Assembly: GCF_026017845.1 (NCBI RefSeq)
Contig: NZ_CP100416.1
Location: 7,125,749-7,189,748, forward strand
Source: Amycolatopsis mediterranei
GTDB taxonomy: Bacteria; Actinomycetota; Actinomycetes; Mycobacteriales; Pseudonocardiaceae
Length of the DNA stretch: 64,000 bases
Direction of reading: 5' to 3'
Shown: piece by piece, positions 26,085 through 34,597 of the stretch
Layout: each line of letters begins with the position of its first letter
Position numbering within the stretch: the stretch's first letter is position 1
Made by a program: the position numbers and the translations under genes
The notes under the pieces: model-generated
What the model saw: the letters and a program-made list of their open reading frames with translations, nothing else
The model's database searches: none
What the model was told of the DNA's origin: nothing

Positions 26085-27575
26085 CTAGGTCTCCGGAAGG
26101 TTGAGCCAGGTGGTCTTGAGCGCGGTGTAGGCGTCGAGGGCGTGCAACGACTTGTCGCGCCCGGCCCCGGTGGCCTTGAAGCCGCCGAACGGGGTGATCA
26201 CGTCGCTGGCGTCGAAGGTGTTGATCCACACCGTGCCGGCGCGCAGCCGCTTGGCGACCCGGTGGGCCGTCGTGACGTCGCGGGTCCAGACCGACGCGAC
26301 CAGGCCGAAGTCCGTGTCGTTGGCCAGCCGGACGCCTTCCTCCGGCGAGCCGTCGTAGGTCAGCACGGCCAGCACCGGGCCGAAGACCTCTTCGCGCTCG
26401 ATGGTCGTGCCGGGCCGGACGTCGTCGACGATGGTCGGTTCCATCGCGAGGCCCTCGCACCGGCCGCCGAGCACGATCGTCCCGCCTTCGGCGCGAGCGG
26501 CGTCGAGGTAGCCCAGGACGCGATCGCGCTGGACGTCGTCGACGAGCGGGCCGAGCACGGTCGCCGGGTCGAGCGGGTCGCCGGGCCGGAACGTCTCCTC
26601 GGTGATCTTCGCGAGCTCGGCGAGCAGCTCGTCCTTCAGCGCCGCGGGCACGATCACCCGCGAACCGGCGTTGCACGTCTGGCCGGCGTTGTAGAAGATG
26701 CCCCACGCCACCGCCGACGCCGCGGCGGACAGGTCCGCGTCCGGCAGGATCAGCTGCGGCGACTTGCCGCCCGCCTCGACGGCCACCTGCTTGCCGTTCG
26801 ACTCTCCGGCGTAGACCTGGAACAGCCGCGCGACCTCGGCCGATCCGGTGAAGGCGATCTTGTCGACGCCGGGATGCCGCCCGAGCGCCTGCCCGACGAC
26901 CTCGCCGCGGCCGGGGACGACGTTGAGCACGCCGTCCGGCAGGCCGGCCTCGGTCGCCAGCCGGGCCAGCAGCAGCGCGGCCAGCGACGTCTGCTCGGCG
27001 GGCTTGAGCACCACCGAGTTGCCGGTGGCCAGGGCCGGGCCGAGCTTCCAGGACGCGATGAGCAGGGCGTAGTTCCACGGCACGACCGCGCCGATGACGC
27101 CGAGGGGCTCGCGGGTGATCCACGCCAGCGCGTCGCCCGGTGTCGGTGCGAGCTCGTCGTAGGTCTTGTCGATCGTCTCGGCGTACCAGGCGATCGTCTC
27201 GGCGGTCTTGGCGACGTCGACGCGCTGCGACTCGCTGATCGGCTTGCCCATTTCGAGCGTGTCGAGCAGGGCCAGCTCCGCGGTGTGGGCGGTGATCGCG
27301 TCGGCCCAGCGCAGCAGGATCCGCTTGCGCTCCCGGGGTGGGAGATCGCGCCAGCGTCCGTCCTCGAAGGACTCCCGCGCGGCTCGAACGGCCCGGTCGA
27401 CGTCCTCGGCGCTGCCCGCCGGGATCTGCGCGAGCACGCGGCCGTCGCGAGGGGAAACGCTCGGGAACGTTTCGTCCGAAGTGGACTCCACGTGCCGTCT
27501 GCCGAGGAACGGCCGGGTCTCGGGCGTCAGCCGGTCCGCCGCCGCGAGCCAGTCTTCGTGGGTCAGATCCGCCAC
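26085..27575 (-). CDS. NAD(P)-dependent aldehyde dehydrogenase
   Basis: 496 residues. ALDH landmarks: PWNYALLIASWKLGPALATGN, FTGSAEVAR, catalytic Glu in VEAGGKSPQ, catalytic Cys in GQTCNAGSRV, EEVFGPVLAVL, PFGGFKATGAGRDKS. Oxidises an aldehyde produced by the upstream dehydratase or by the downstream alcohol dehydrogenase. The GTG at 27575 lies 13 bases inside the end of the enolase-superfamily gene, so the two are coupled. Confidence 0.93.
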   Translation of the reverse strand: MADLTHEDWLAAADRLTPETRPFLGRRHVESTSDETFPSVSPRDGRVLAQIPAGSAEDVDRAVRAARESFEDGRWRDLPPRERKRILLRWADAITAHTAELALLDTLEMGKPISESQRVDVAKTAETIAWYAETIDKTYDELAPTPGDALAWITREPLGVIGAVVPWNYALLIASWKLGPALATGNSVVLKPAEQTSLAALLLARLATEAGLPDGVLNVVPGRGEVVGQALGRHPGVDKIAFTGSAEVARLFQVYAGESNGKQVAVEAGGKSPQLILPDADLSAAASAVAWGIFYNAGQTCNAGSRVIVPAALKDELLAELAKITEETFRPGDPLDPATVLGPLVDDVQRDRVLGYLDAARAEGGTIVLGGRCEGLAMEPTIVDDVRPGTTIEREEVFGPVLAVLTYDGSPEEGVRLANDTDFGLVASVWTRDVTTAHRVAKRLRAGTVWINTFDASDVITPFGGFKATGAGRDKSLHALDAYTALKTTWLNLPET

Positions 27576-28672
27576 CGCTGCACCGCCTTCTCGTCGAGTT
27601 CGATGCCCAGGCCGGGCCGCTGCGGGACGGCCAGCTCGCCCCGCGCATCGATCATCACGGGTTCGGTCAGCATGAAATCGCGGCGCTCGGGGGTCCAGCC
27701 GGGCGGGTCCCAGGGGAATTCGAAGAACGGCCCGCCGCCGACCCCGGCCGAAACGTGCAGGTTGGCCAGCACGCCGATGCCGTTGGTCCAGCTGTGCGGG
27801 GTGAACGCGCGGTGCTTGAGCTGGGCGAGCTCGGCCAGCGTCCGGGCCCGGTGCATCCCGACCGCCAGCACGACATCCATCTGGTAGACGTCGAGGACGT
27901 CTTCTTCGAGGTAGCGCAGCAGCTCCGGCACCGAGTGGTGCATCTCCCCCGCCGCGATCCGCAGGCCCGGGTTCTCCGCCCGCAGCGTCTTGAAGCCGGC
28001 TATGTCGTTGTACGGCAATGGTTCTTCGACCCAGAAGACGTCGAGCTCGGCCAGCCGGCGCACCAGCTTGCGGGTCTTCGCCAGGTCCGACGCGGGTGCG
28101 GTGTCGCCGGCCATCCGCCAGGACTGGTTGAGGTCGACCATGATGCCGAAGTCCGCGCCGAGGGCGTCCCGGACCGCGGCCACGGCGGCGACACCCTCGT
28201 CCACGCGGTTCCGGTCGATCCGGATCTTCATCGCCCGGAACCCGGCTTCGCGGGCCCGCAGGGCCGTCTCCACGCGTTCGGCGGGCGGCTTCAGCTCGGC
28301 CGAAGAGGCATACGCGGGCAACGAGCGGGCGGAGTTCCCGAACAGCGTCGCCACCGGCAGGCCCGCGACCTGCCCGATGACGTCCCAGAGCGCGACTTCG
28401 AGGGGCCAGTAGCACCCGCCGTGGAAGTTGGCGGTTTCGATGGCCTTCACGTGCCGGACGATGTCCAGCGGGTCCTCGCCGAGGAACAGGTGCTCGACCG
28501 CCTCGAAGCCGGCCATGGTGTCGCCGGAGCCGATGCCGGTGATCCCGTCGTCGGTGTGCACCCGCACGATCGTCGCGTCGAAGTGCCGCCGCGGTTCGGG
28601 GTCCCAGGCCGCGGCGAGCGGCGGGTCCAGCGCCGGCCGCAGCCGGTCGAGGGTGATGGCGGTGATCTTCAT
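27563..28672 (-). CDS. Enolase-superfamily mandelate racemase/muconate lactonizing-type enzyme
   Basis: 369 residues. Landmarks of the MR/MLE group: the KxK-like base motif AMKIRID (here K-I-R), metal ligands in VDLNQSW (Asp), VEEPLPY (Glu) and AAGEMHH (Glu), and a C-terminal HSWTNG His. With the capping domain it would dehydrate a sugar acid or racemise a 2-hydroxy acid. The Arg at the third position of the motif differs from classic KxK enzymes. The ATG overlaps the Fae-like gene stop (ATGA). Confidence 0.88.
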   Translation of the reverse strand: MKITAITLDRLRPALDPPLAAAWDPEPRRHFDATIVRVHTDDGITGIGSGDTMAGFEAVEHLFLGEDPLDIVRHVKAIETANFHGGCYWPLEVALWDVIGQVAGLPVATLFGNSARSLPAYASSAELKPPAERVETALRAREAGFRAMKIRIDRNRVDEGVAAVAAVRDALGADFGIMVDLNQSWRMAGDTAPASDLAKTRKLVRRLAELDVFWVEEPLPYNDIAGFKTLRAENPGLRIAAGEMHHSVPELLRYLEEDVLDVYQMDVVLAVGMHRARTLAELAQLKHRAFTPHSWTNGIGVLANLHVSAGVGGGPFFEFPWDPPGWTPERRDFMLTEPVMIDARGELAVPQRPGLGIELDEKAVQRWRI

Positions 28673-29229
28673 CCGAGGGCCTCCAGCTCGGGCGCGGTGC
28701 GGGCCAGGACGTCCGGGTCCGGCGCGTAGAACGGGTTGGCCGGTCCGGTGCGCGCGGCGTCGAGCACGACGTCGATCGTCGGCGTGCCCAGCACCGCGGC
28801 CCGGATCGCCCGGAAGGCCGCGAGCCGCTGGTTGGCGAATGCTTCGTCGAGGTCGGCCACGCCGGGGTCGACCCAGATCGCGGCGATGAGCAGCAGCGCA
28901 CCGGCCTCGGCACCCGGGAGGTCCCCGGCCTCCACGGCGTCGGCCACGCCCCGGGCGAGCCCGGCCTGCGCGGCGCCCCAGGTGGCCCGCCGGTGCAGGT
29001 CGGTCTCCGCCGCGGTCTTGGGCACGAACAGGGTCGGCGGCTGGACCGGCACGGACGGTCGCAGCACCGTCACGAAGGGCACGTGACCCGCGCTCGGCGT
29101 GGCCAGCGCGGTCGCCCACGCGGTTTCCACCGGGCCGCCCCGGCGGCCCAGCACGATGTTCGTGTGGGCGGCGTTCACCCCCTCGCCCACGAAGGCCTCG
29201 CCGATGAGCGCGGTGGACGCGAAAGTCAT
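28669..29229 (-). CDS. Formaldehyde-activating enzyme (Fae) homologue
   Basis: 186 residues matching the Fae fold. GEAFVGEGVNAAHTNIVLG carries the conserved His; then GGPVETAWATALATPSAGHVPFVTVLRP, TLFVPKTAAE and WGAAQAGLARGVADAVEAG. Fae condenses formaldehyde with tetrahydromethanopterin in methylotrophs and archaea, a cofactor not usual in actinobacteria. Its place as first gene of a sugar-acid-like catabolic operon suggests a different aldehyde or cofactor. ATG 29229 has GGAG five bases upstream. C-terminal 50 residues lie beyond the minimal Fae core. Confidence 0.85.
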   Translation of the reverse strand: MTFASTALIGEAFVGEGVNAAHTNIVLGRRGGPVETAWATALATPSAGHVPFVTVLRPSVPVQPPTLFVPKTAAETDLHRRATWGAAQAGLARGVADAVEAGDLPGAEAGALLLIAAIWVDPGVADLDEAFANQRLAAFRAIRAAVLGTPTIDVVLDAARTGPANPFYAPDPDVLARTAPELEALG

Positions 29230-29310
29230 GGGTGCTCCAGGTCGATGGGGGTGCGGCGGGATCGACGGTAGGAGCGCGCGGAAACGGCGGGCAAGGTCCG
29301 GCCGGACATT

Positions 29311-29324
29311 GCAACACGGGTTGC
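29311..29324. promoter_or_regulatory. GCAAC-N4-GTTGC inverted repeat, candidate IclR operator
   Basis: Perfect 5-bp arms GCAAC/GTTGC centred between the divergent IclR gene and the Fae-led operon. IclR regulators commonly bind such short palindromes between divergent promoters. Inferred from position and symmetry only. Confidence 0.45.
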
Positions 29325-29371
29325 GCTGGCGCCAACTCGTGCTCTTGCGGACGGTTGCTAATTTCGGGGGC

Positions 29372-30187
29372 ATGACCCACCCGGACGACGGTGCCCGGCA
29401 CCAGGGGCACGGCCTGCGCCGTGACCTGGACCTGCTGGAGGCGCTCGCCTCACCCGAGGCGCAGCGGGCCGGCGAACTGGGTGTCGTCCGCCTCGCCCAG
29501 CTCACCGGCCGGGAGAAGAGCCAGGTCTCGCGGGCGCTCAAGGCCCTCGCCGCGGAAGGCATCGTCGAACGCGACCCGGACACCCTGGGCTACCGGCTGG
29601 GCTGGCGGCTGTTCTCCCTGGTCGCCCGGACGGTCGAGGACCGGCTGGCCCGGACCGCCGAGCCGGTGATGCGGGAGCTGTCGGCCGAGCTCGAAGAGAC
29701 CAGCCACCTCTGCGTCCTGCGCGATCAGGAGGTGCTCACGCTGCTGTCGGTGTCCGGGCACTCCTTCCGGGTGCACGGCTGGGAAGGCCGCGGGGTGCCG
29801 GCCCACTGCACGTCGGCCGGCCGCGTCCTGCTGCTCGACGCCACCCCCGACGAGCTCTACATCCGCTTCCCGGCACTGGCCGGCGACCGGCCACGGTCCG
29901 AAGTGCACTCCTTGCCCGAACTGTGGGCGAAGATCGAGCAATCCCGGCGGGACGGCTACGCCCGGGTCCGCGAGGAGTTCGAAGCGGGCCTGGTCGGGGT
30001 CTCGGCGCCGATCCGCGACTTCCGCGGCCGGGTCGTCGCCGCGCTGAACATCTCCGCCCCCGCCGAGCGGCTCGGCGAACACCTCGACACCGCGGGCCGG
30101 GTCACCGCGAAGGCGGCGGCGAAGGTGTCCGCGCACCTCGGCTGGGAAGGCCGCCCGAAGCCGCCGTCCGCGGCCCGCCTCACCTGA
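29372..30187 (+). CDS. IclR-family transcriptional regulator
   Basis: 271 residues. N-terminal winged helix (DLDLLEALASPEAQRAGELGVVRLAQLTGREKSQVSRALKALAAEGIVER in separate short segments) and C-terminal effector-binding GAF-like domain (HCTSAGRVLLLDATPDEL; FEAGLVGVSAPIRDFRGRVVAALNISAP). It diverges from the Fae/MLE/ALDH operon and is its most likely regulator. ATG 29372 follows a GGGGG site. Confidence 0.9.
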   Translation: MTHPDDGARHQGHGLRRDLDLLEALASPEAQRAGELGVVRLAQLTGREKSQVSRALKALAAEGIVERDPDTLGYRLGWRLFSLVARTVEDRLARTAEPVMRELSAELEETSHLCVLRDQEVLTLLSVSGHSFRVHGWEGRGVPAHCTSAGRVLLLDATPDELYIRFPALAGDRPRSEVHSLPELWAKIEQSRRDGYARVREEFEAGLVGVSAPIRDFRGRVVAALNISAPAERLGEHLDTAGRVTAKAAAKVSAHLGWEGRPKPPSAARLT

Positions 30188-30237
30188 GCGGCTTATTCTG
30201 ATCAACGCACCCGCGTGCCGAGGAAAGGAAGCTCGCT

Positions 30238-31359
30238 GTGACCGCCGAGCCGTTCGAGGTCAGCGTCACCGAAGCCGAGATCGCGGATCTGCGCGACCGG
30301 TTGCGCCGGACGCGGTGGCCGGAGCCCGAGCCGGTGGACGACTGGTCACAGGGGCTGCCGCTGGCTTATGCGCAGGAGCTTTGCCGCAGCTGGGCCGAGG
30401 ACTACGACTTCGGGTTCGCCGATCGGCTGAACGTCTTCCCGCAGTACCGCGACACCGTCGACGGGCTGGGCCTGCACTTCCTGCACGTCCGGTCGCCGGA
30501 GCCGGACGCCTTCCCGCTGGTGCTCACGCACGGGTGGCCGGGTTCGGTGCTCGAGTTCCTGGACGTCATCGGCCCGCTCACCGACCCGCGCGCACACGGC
30601 GGGGACCCGGCGGACGCGTTCCACGTGGTCGCGCCGTCGTTGCCCGGGTACGGCTGGAGCGACAAGCCGTCGACGACCGGGTGGGGCGTCACCCGCATCG
30701 CGCGTGCCTGGGACACGCTGATGGTTTCGCTGGGTTACGAGCGGTACGGCGCACAGGGCGGTGACTGGGGGTCGGCGGTGTCCGGCGCGCTGGGCGAGGT
30801 GGCGCCCGAGCGGGTCGCCGGCGTGCACCTGAACCTGGGGTCCGTGGCGGCGGGCGCGTTCGACGACCCGACACCCGCGGAGCTGGCGAACCTTGCGGCC
30901 GAGAAGGAGTTCCAGCGCACCGGCCGGGGGTATTCGGCGATCCAGGCGACCCGGCCGCAGACGCTCGGCTACGGCCTCACCGACTCCCCGGCGGGCCAGG
31001 CCGCCTGGATCGCCGAGAAGTACCGGGCCTGGACGGACCACGAGGGCCGCCCCGGGGACGCGTTGCCACGGCAGAAGATCCTCGACGAGATCTCGGTCTA
31101 CTGGTTCACCGCGTCGGCCACGTCGTCGGCGCGCCTGTACTGGGAGAGCTTCGCCCGCTTCCGCGACAAGGTCACCGCACCGTCCGGGCTGTCGGTCTAC
31201 CCGCGCGACATCACCCGCCCGTCTCGGCGGGAGGCCGAGCTGCGGTTCACCGACCTGCGCTGGTTCGAGGAACTGCCGCACGGCGGCCACTTCGCCGCGC
31301 TGGAGCAGCCGGAATCGCTGGTCGAGCAGGTGCGCGGGTTCTTCCGCCTCGTCCGCTGA
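30238..31359 (+). CDS. Epoxide hydrolase with EHN domain
   Basis: 373 residues. The N-terminal EHN segment (ITEAEIADLRDRLRRTRWPEPEP type) precedes an alpha/beta-hydrolase core: oxyanion hole HGWPGS, nucleophile Asp in GGDWGS, catalytic His in GGHFAALEQP, and epoxide-polarising Tyr residues in RLYWES. Opens epoxides to diols. GTG 30238 with AAAGGAAG upstream. Similar in type to the gene at 34598. Confidence 0.9.
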   Translation: MTAEPFEVSVTEAEIADLRDRLRRTRWPEPEPVDDWSQGLPLAYAQELCRSWAEDYDFGFADRLNVFPQYRDTVDGLGLHFLHVRSPEPDAFPLVLTHGWPGSVLEFLDVIGPLTDPRAHGGDPADAFHVVAPSLPGYGWSDKPSTTGWGVTRIARAWDTLMVSLGYERYGAQGGDWGSAVSGALGEVAPERVAGVHLNLGSVAAGAFDDPTPAELANLAAEKEFQRTGRGYSAIQATRPQTLGYGLTDSPAGQAAWIAEKYRAWTDHEGRPGDALPRQKILDEISVYWFTASATSSARLYWESFARFRDKVTAPSGLSVYPRDITRPSRREAELRFTDLRWFEELPHGGHFAALEQPESLVEQVRGFFRLVR

Positions 31360-31383
31360 CCGCCGGTTCCGGAGGGCCGGCCG

Positions 31384-32178
31384 TCACCCGGCCAGTTCCC
31401 GGGCGTGCTCCCGGGTTTCGTCGTTCATCGGGAAGAAGCATTCGATGCGCAGCTCCTGCAGGGTCACGTCCTGCGGGGTGCCCAGCGTGGTCACCGTGGA
31501 GAAGTAGGCGAACCGACGGCCACCCCGCTCGTACCGGATCGGCACGATCGGCAGGACCGGCGCCGTCGCGTCCAGCACCCGCAGGTGCGCCGGCACGTCC
31601 GGGTAGTCCAGCACTTCGTCGAGGATCCGCTGGGCTCGCTCGTCGAGGACGCCCCCGATCGCCTCGCGGCGGGCACGCCGCACCAATGCTTCGGCGACCT
31701 CCGGCCAGTTCGTCACGTGAGGTCGCACGCCGTCCGGGTGGAACATCCGGCGAAGCACGTTCGCCGGCTCCGGTGCGCTCGCCCGCTGCCCGTCCTGGAG
31801 GAAGGCGAAGAACCGGCGGGCGGCGGTGTTGGTGTGCCGGATGTCCCAGCTGCGGTCCATCACCAGGGCCGGGAACGGTTCCTGCTGGGCGAGGATGGTC
31901 TCCAGTGCGTCCCGCACCGCGGCCAGCCCCGGTGCGTCCAGTTCGGACTCCGGGTATTCCGGGGCGAAGCCGGCGCTGAGCAGCAGCGTGTTGCGCTCGC
32001 GCAACGGGACGTCGAGCACCTCCGCGAGCTTCAGCACCATGGCCCGGCTCGGGTTGGCCCGTCCCGTTTCGACGAAGCTCAGGTGGCGGATCGACACGGC
32101 GGCCTCGGCGGCCAGCGCCAGCTGGCTCAGCCGCCGGGTACCGCGCCAGGTTTTCAGCAGGAGACCCACGTCAGGCAC
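31384..32178 (-). CDS. XRE-family regulator with MmyB-like ligand domain
   Basis: 264 residues. N-terminal HTH (LLKTWRGTRRLSQLALAAEAAVSIRHLSFVETGRANPSR, read in pieces) followed by a MmyB-like C-terminal domain (FPALVMDRSWDIRHTNTAARRFF; RVLDATAPVLPIVPIRYE). The GTG at 32178 overlaps the end of the carboxymuconolactone-decarboxylase-like gene by eight bases. Convergent with the epoxide hydrolase, which it may regulate. Confidence 0.85.
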   Translation of the reverse strand: MPDVGLLLKTWRGTRRLSQLALAAEAAVSIRHLSFVETGRANPSRAMVLKLAEVLDVPLRERNTLLLSAGFAPEYPESELDAPGLAAVRDALETILAQQEPFPALVMDRSWDIRHTNTAARRFFAFLQDGQRASAPEPANVLRRMFHPDGVRPHVTNWPEVAEALVRRARREAIGGVLDERAQRILDEVLDYPDVPAHLRVLDATAPVLPIVPIRYERGGRRFAYFSTVTTLGTPQDVTLQELRIECFFPMNDETREHARELAG

Positions 32179-32740
32179 CCGTCGAGTATCCCGTCTTCCA
32201 GGCGTGCGGCACCACCGCGTCCTCCAGCGGCGGCCCGGCGAGGTTGGCGGTGTAGTTCGTCATCGCCGAGATCGCCACGCCGGTGATCACTTCGAAGACC
32301 TGTTCTTCGGTGAAGCCCGCCGCCTTGAACGCCACCACCTCCGCGTCCTCGACGTGCCCCTTCCGCTCGATCAACGACCGGGTGAACTCCGACAACGCCG
32401 CCATCCGCTCGTCCGCGGGTCGCTCGCCCTGCCGGATCGCCTCGACCACGGCGGGTTCGACGCCGTCCTGCAGCGACTCCAGCGTGTGGAACGCCACCGC
32501 CCACGCACTGCGGTTGGCGACGGCGTTGGACAGCAGCAGGACCTGCCGTTCGTCCGGGCCGAAGGTGCCCCCGCCCCGGAAGTGGCCGAAGGCGGCGAAG
32601 AAAGTGTTGATCAGTGCCGGCGAGTGGGCCATCAGGCCGGCCGCGGCGGGCACGAACCCGAAAGCGCCTTCGAGAACCCTGAGCGGCTCCTTCGCGGTTT
32701 CGTCGGCGGTGTCTGCGGTGTGGAGCTGGTAACTGGTCAT
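32171..32740 (-). CDS. Carboxymuconolactone decarboxylase/AhpD-family protein without CxxC
   Basis: 189 residues of the CMD/AhpD fold (GFVPAAAGLMAHSPALINTFFA; FGPDERQVLLLSNAVANRSAWAVAFHTLES; EEQVFEVITGVAISAMTNYTAN). The catalytic CxxC...H site of AhpD reads NRSAWAVAFH, so both Cys are gone and only His remains. Peroxidase activity is therefore unlikely. ATG 32740. Co-transcribed with the XRE regulator. Confidence 0.82.
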   Translation of the reverse strand: MTSYQLHTADTADETAKEPLRVLEGAFGFVPAAAGLMAHSPALINTFFAAFGHFRGGGTFGPDERQVLLLSNAVANRSAWAVAFHTLESLQDGVEPAVVEAIRQGERPADERMAALSEFTRSLIERKGHVEDAEVVAFKAAGFTEEQVFEVITGVAISAMTNYTANLAGPPLEDAVVPHAWKTGYSTGA

Positions 32741-32834
32741 GGTCGGTGAGTCAACGCCACCGGGTGCGGCAAACCAATTCCCTCGGAGGTAAACGTCCGC
32801 GTGCGTGCGGCGTGCGGTCGTCCGACGATAGCCG

Positions 32835-33530
32835 TCAGCCCGCCGCACCGAGAATCGTTTCGGCCACCACCTCCGGTCGCACCAGCGGAACGGCGTGCGT
32901 GGACTCGACCTCCACGACCGTGGAGCCGGCCCGCTCGGCCATCCACCGTTGGGCCTCCGTGGGAATGGAGTTGTCCCGAGTGGACACTACGGCCCACGAC
33001 GGCCGTTCGTGCCAGCTGGCGGCGTCCGCGAAGCTGCCGTCCAGGGTGACCGGATCGAAGGGTCTCTGGGCCGCGGCAAGGATCTTCCGGTCACGCGCAC
33101 TGGCGTCACCGGCGTAGACCTCCCCGAACTTGTCCGGCCGGAGGTAAACTTCCGCGCCGCCGGGGTACTCCCGCACGACCAGGTTTTCCGGGATGAGCAG
33201 GCTGCCCGGGAACTTCCCGTTGAGCGCACCCGCCGTCTCCCCCGCATCCTGCTGGAACGCCGTGACGAACACGAGCGAGCGGACGGCTTCGGTCAAGGCG
33301 GCGGGAGCCGAGATCACCGACCCGGCGTAGGAGTGGGCGGCGACCACGAGCGGGCCGGTGAGCGTGCCCAGGAACTGCCCGAGGTAGGCGATGTCGCCGT
33401 CGAAGCCGCGCATCGGCAGCGACGGCGCGATGACGGTGTGCCCGGCGTCCTGCAGGCGAACGGAGACCCGGCGCCACACCGAAGCATCGGTCAGGGCGCC
33501 GTGGACGAGGACGAAGGTCGGCTGGTTCAT
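32835..33530 (-). CDS. Alpha/beta hydrolase
   Basis: 231 residues. FVLVHGALTDASVW (oxyanion region), nucleophile elbow AHSYAG, catalytic His in ESTHAVPLVRP, Asp near STRDNSIP. This belongs to the small alpha/beta hydrolases often annotated as esterases or salicylate-esterase-like. Stand-alone; substrate unknown. Confidence 0.87.
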   Translation of the reverse strand: MNQPTFVLVHGALTDASVWRRVSVRLQDAGHTVIAPSLPMRGFDGDIAYLGQFLGTLTGPLVVAAHSYAGSVISAPAALTEAVRSLVFVTAFQQDAGETAGALNGKFPGSLLIPENLVVREYPGGAEVYLRPDKFGEVYAGDASARDRKILAAAQRPFDPVTLDGSFADAASWHERPSWAVVSTRDNSIPTEAQRWMAERAGSTVVEVESTHAVPLVRPEVVAETILGAAG

Positions 33531-33608
33531 GCCCTCAGTCTCGGCTCCGCGTGCTGTTCGCGGACAGTGGCAGTCCTGCCGGCTATCGAAAGCTTCCTGC
33601 CAACAGGG

Positions 33609-34559
33609 TCAGACGCCGTCGAAGGTGAAGGACCGCCGGTGTTCGCGGGGCGAGACGTTCGTCGCACGCCGGAACTGCACCCGCAGGTTGGCCGCCGTGC
33701 CGAAGCCGACGCGCCGCGCGATGTCCTCTATGGACAGTACCGAGTTCTCCAGGAGTTCCTTGGCCCGCGCGATGCGCTGGTCGCGCAGCCAGGTCAGCGG
33801 TGGCACCCCGGCCTTCTCGCGGAAGCGCCGGTGGAACGTCCGCTCCGCCATGGCGAACCGGGTGGCCACGTCCTTCACCGACAGGGGCTGCCCCAGCGAC
33901 ACGAGCATCCACTGCTGGGCCCGCGCGATGACGTCGTCGCCGGGCGGGACGACCGCCTGTTCCACGAACTGCCGCTGCCCGTCCGCCGGGCGCGGCGCCA
34001 TCACGATGCGCCGCGCGATGTGCCGCGCGGCCGCCGGGCCGAGGTCGGTGTTCAGCAGGTGCAGGCACAGATCCACGCCGGCGGTCACGCCGCCGGAGGT
34101 GAGCACCGGCCCGGTGCCGGCCACGAGCACCGACTGGTCGACCGTGAGCGCGGGGAACCGTTCGGCGAGCTCGGCGCACAGGGACCAGTGGGTGGTCACG
34201 GTCAGGCCGTCGAGGACACCGGCCCGCGCCAGGGCGAACGCCCCGGAGCAGATGGACACCAGCCGGACGCCCCGCCGGTGCGCACCGGCCAGTGCCCGCA
34301 GCAACGACCCGGGCAGCTCCCGCTCCACGGCGTCGGCGTAGCCCGGCACGACGATCGTCTCCGCCCGGCGCAACAGCTCCAGCCCGCCGTCCGGGAGCAC
34401 CGTGGTTCCCCCGGCCACCGGCACGGCACCACCGCCCACGGACACCGTCACCAGGTCGTAGGCCTCCGGCGCCTCCCGGCCGAACACGTGCACCGGGATC
34501 GCGTAGTCGAGGGGCAGGACGTGCTCGAGCAGGACGACGACCATCCGGTGCCGAGACAT
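33609..34559 (-). CDS. GlxA-type AraC-family transcriptional regulator (DJ-1/PfpI + AraC)
   Basis: 316 residues. The N-terminal class I amidotransferase-like DJ-1/PfpI domain (MVVVLLEHVLPLDYAIPVHVFG; LVSICSGAFALARAGVLDG, where Cys is at the elbow) is followed by two AraC HTH motifs (VKDVATRFAMAERTFHRRFREKAG; IEDIARRVGFGTAANLRVQFRRATNVSPREHR). 38 bp downstream of the epoxide hydrolase on the same strand. Confidence 0.9.
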   Translation of the reverse strand: MSRHRMVVVLLEHVLPLDYAIPVHVFGREAPEAYDLVTVSVGGGAVPVAGGTTVLPDGGLELLRRAETIVVPGYADAVERELPGSLLRALAGAHRRGVRLVSICSGAFALARAGVLDGLTVTTHWSLCAELAERFPALTVDQSVLVAGTGPVLTSGGVTAGVDLCLHLLNTDLGPAAARHIARRIVMAPRPADGQRQFVEQAVVPPGDDVIARAQQWMLVSLGQPLSVKDVATRFAMAERTFHRRFREKAGVPPLTWLRDQRIARAKELLENSVLSIEDIARRVGFGTAANLRVQFRRATNVSPREHRRSFTFDGV

Positions 34560-34597
34560 GGCGGCCTCCTATCGATCCGTGGCGATCCTGCCAGCTG

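Noticed and set aside
27576..28913. N-terminal extension of the ALDH open frame
   Set aside because: It lies inside the enolase-superfamily gene on the same strand in another frame. ALDH homology begins at GTG 27575.
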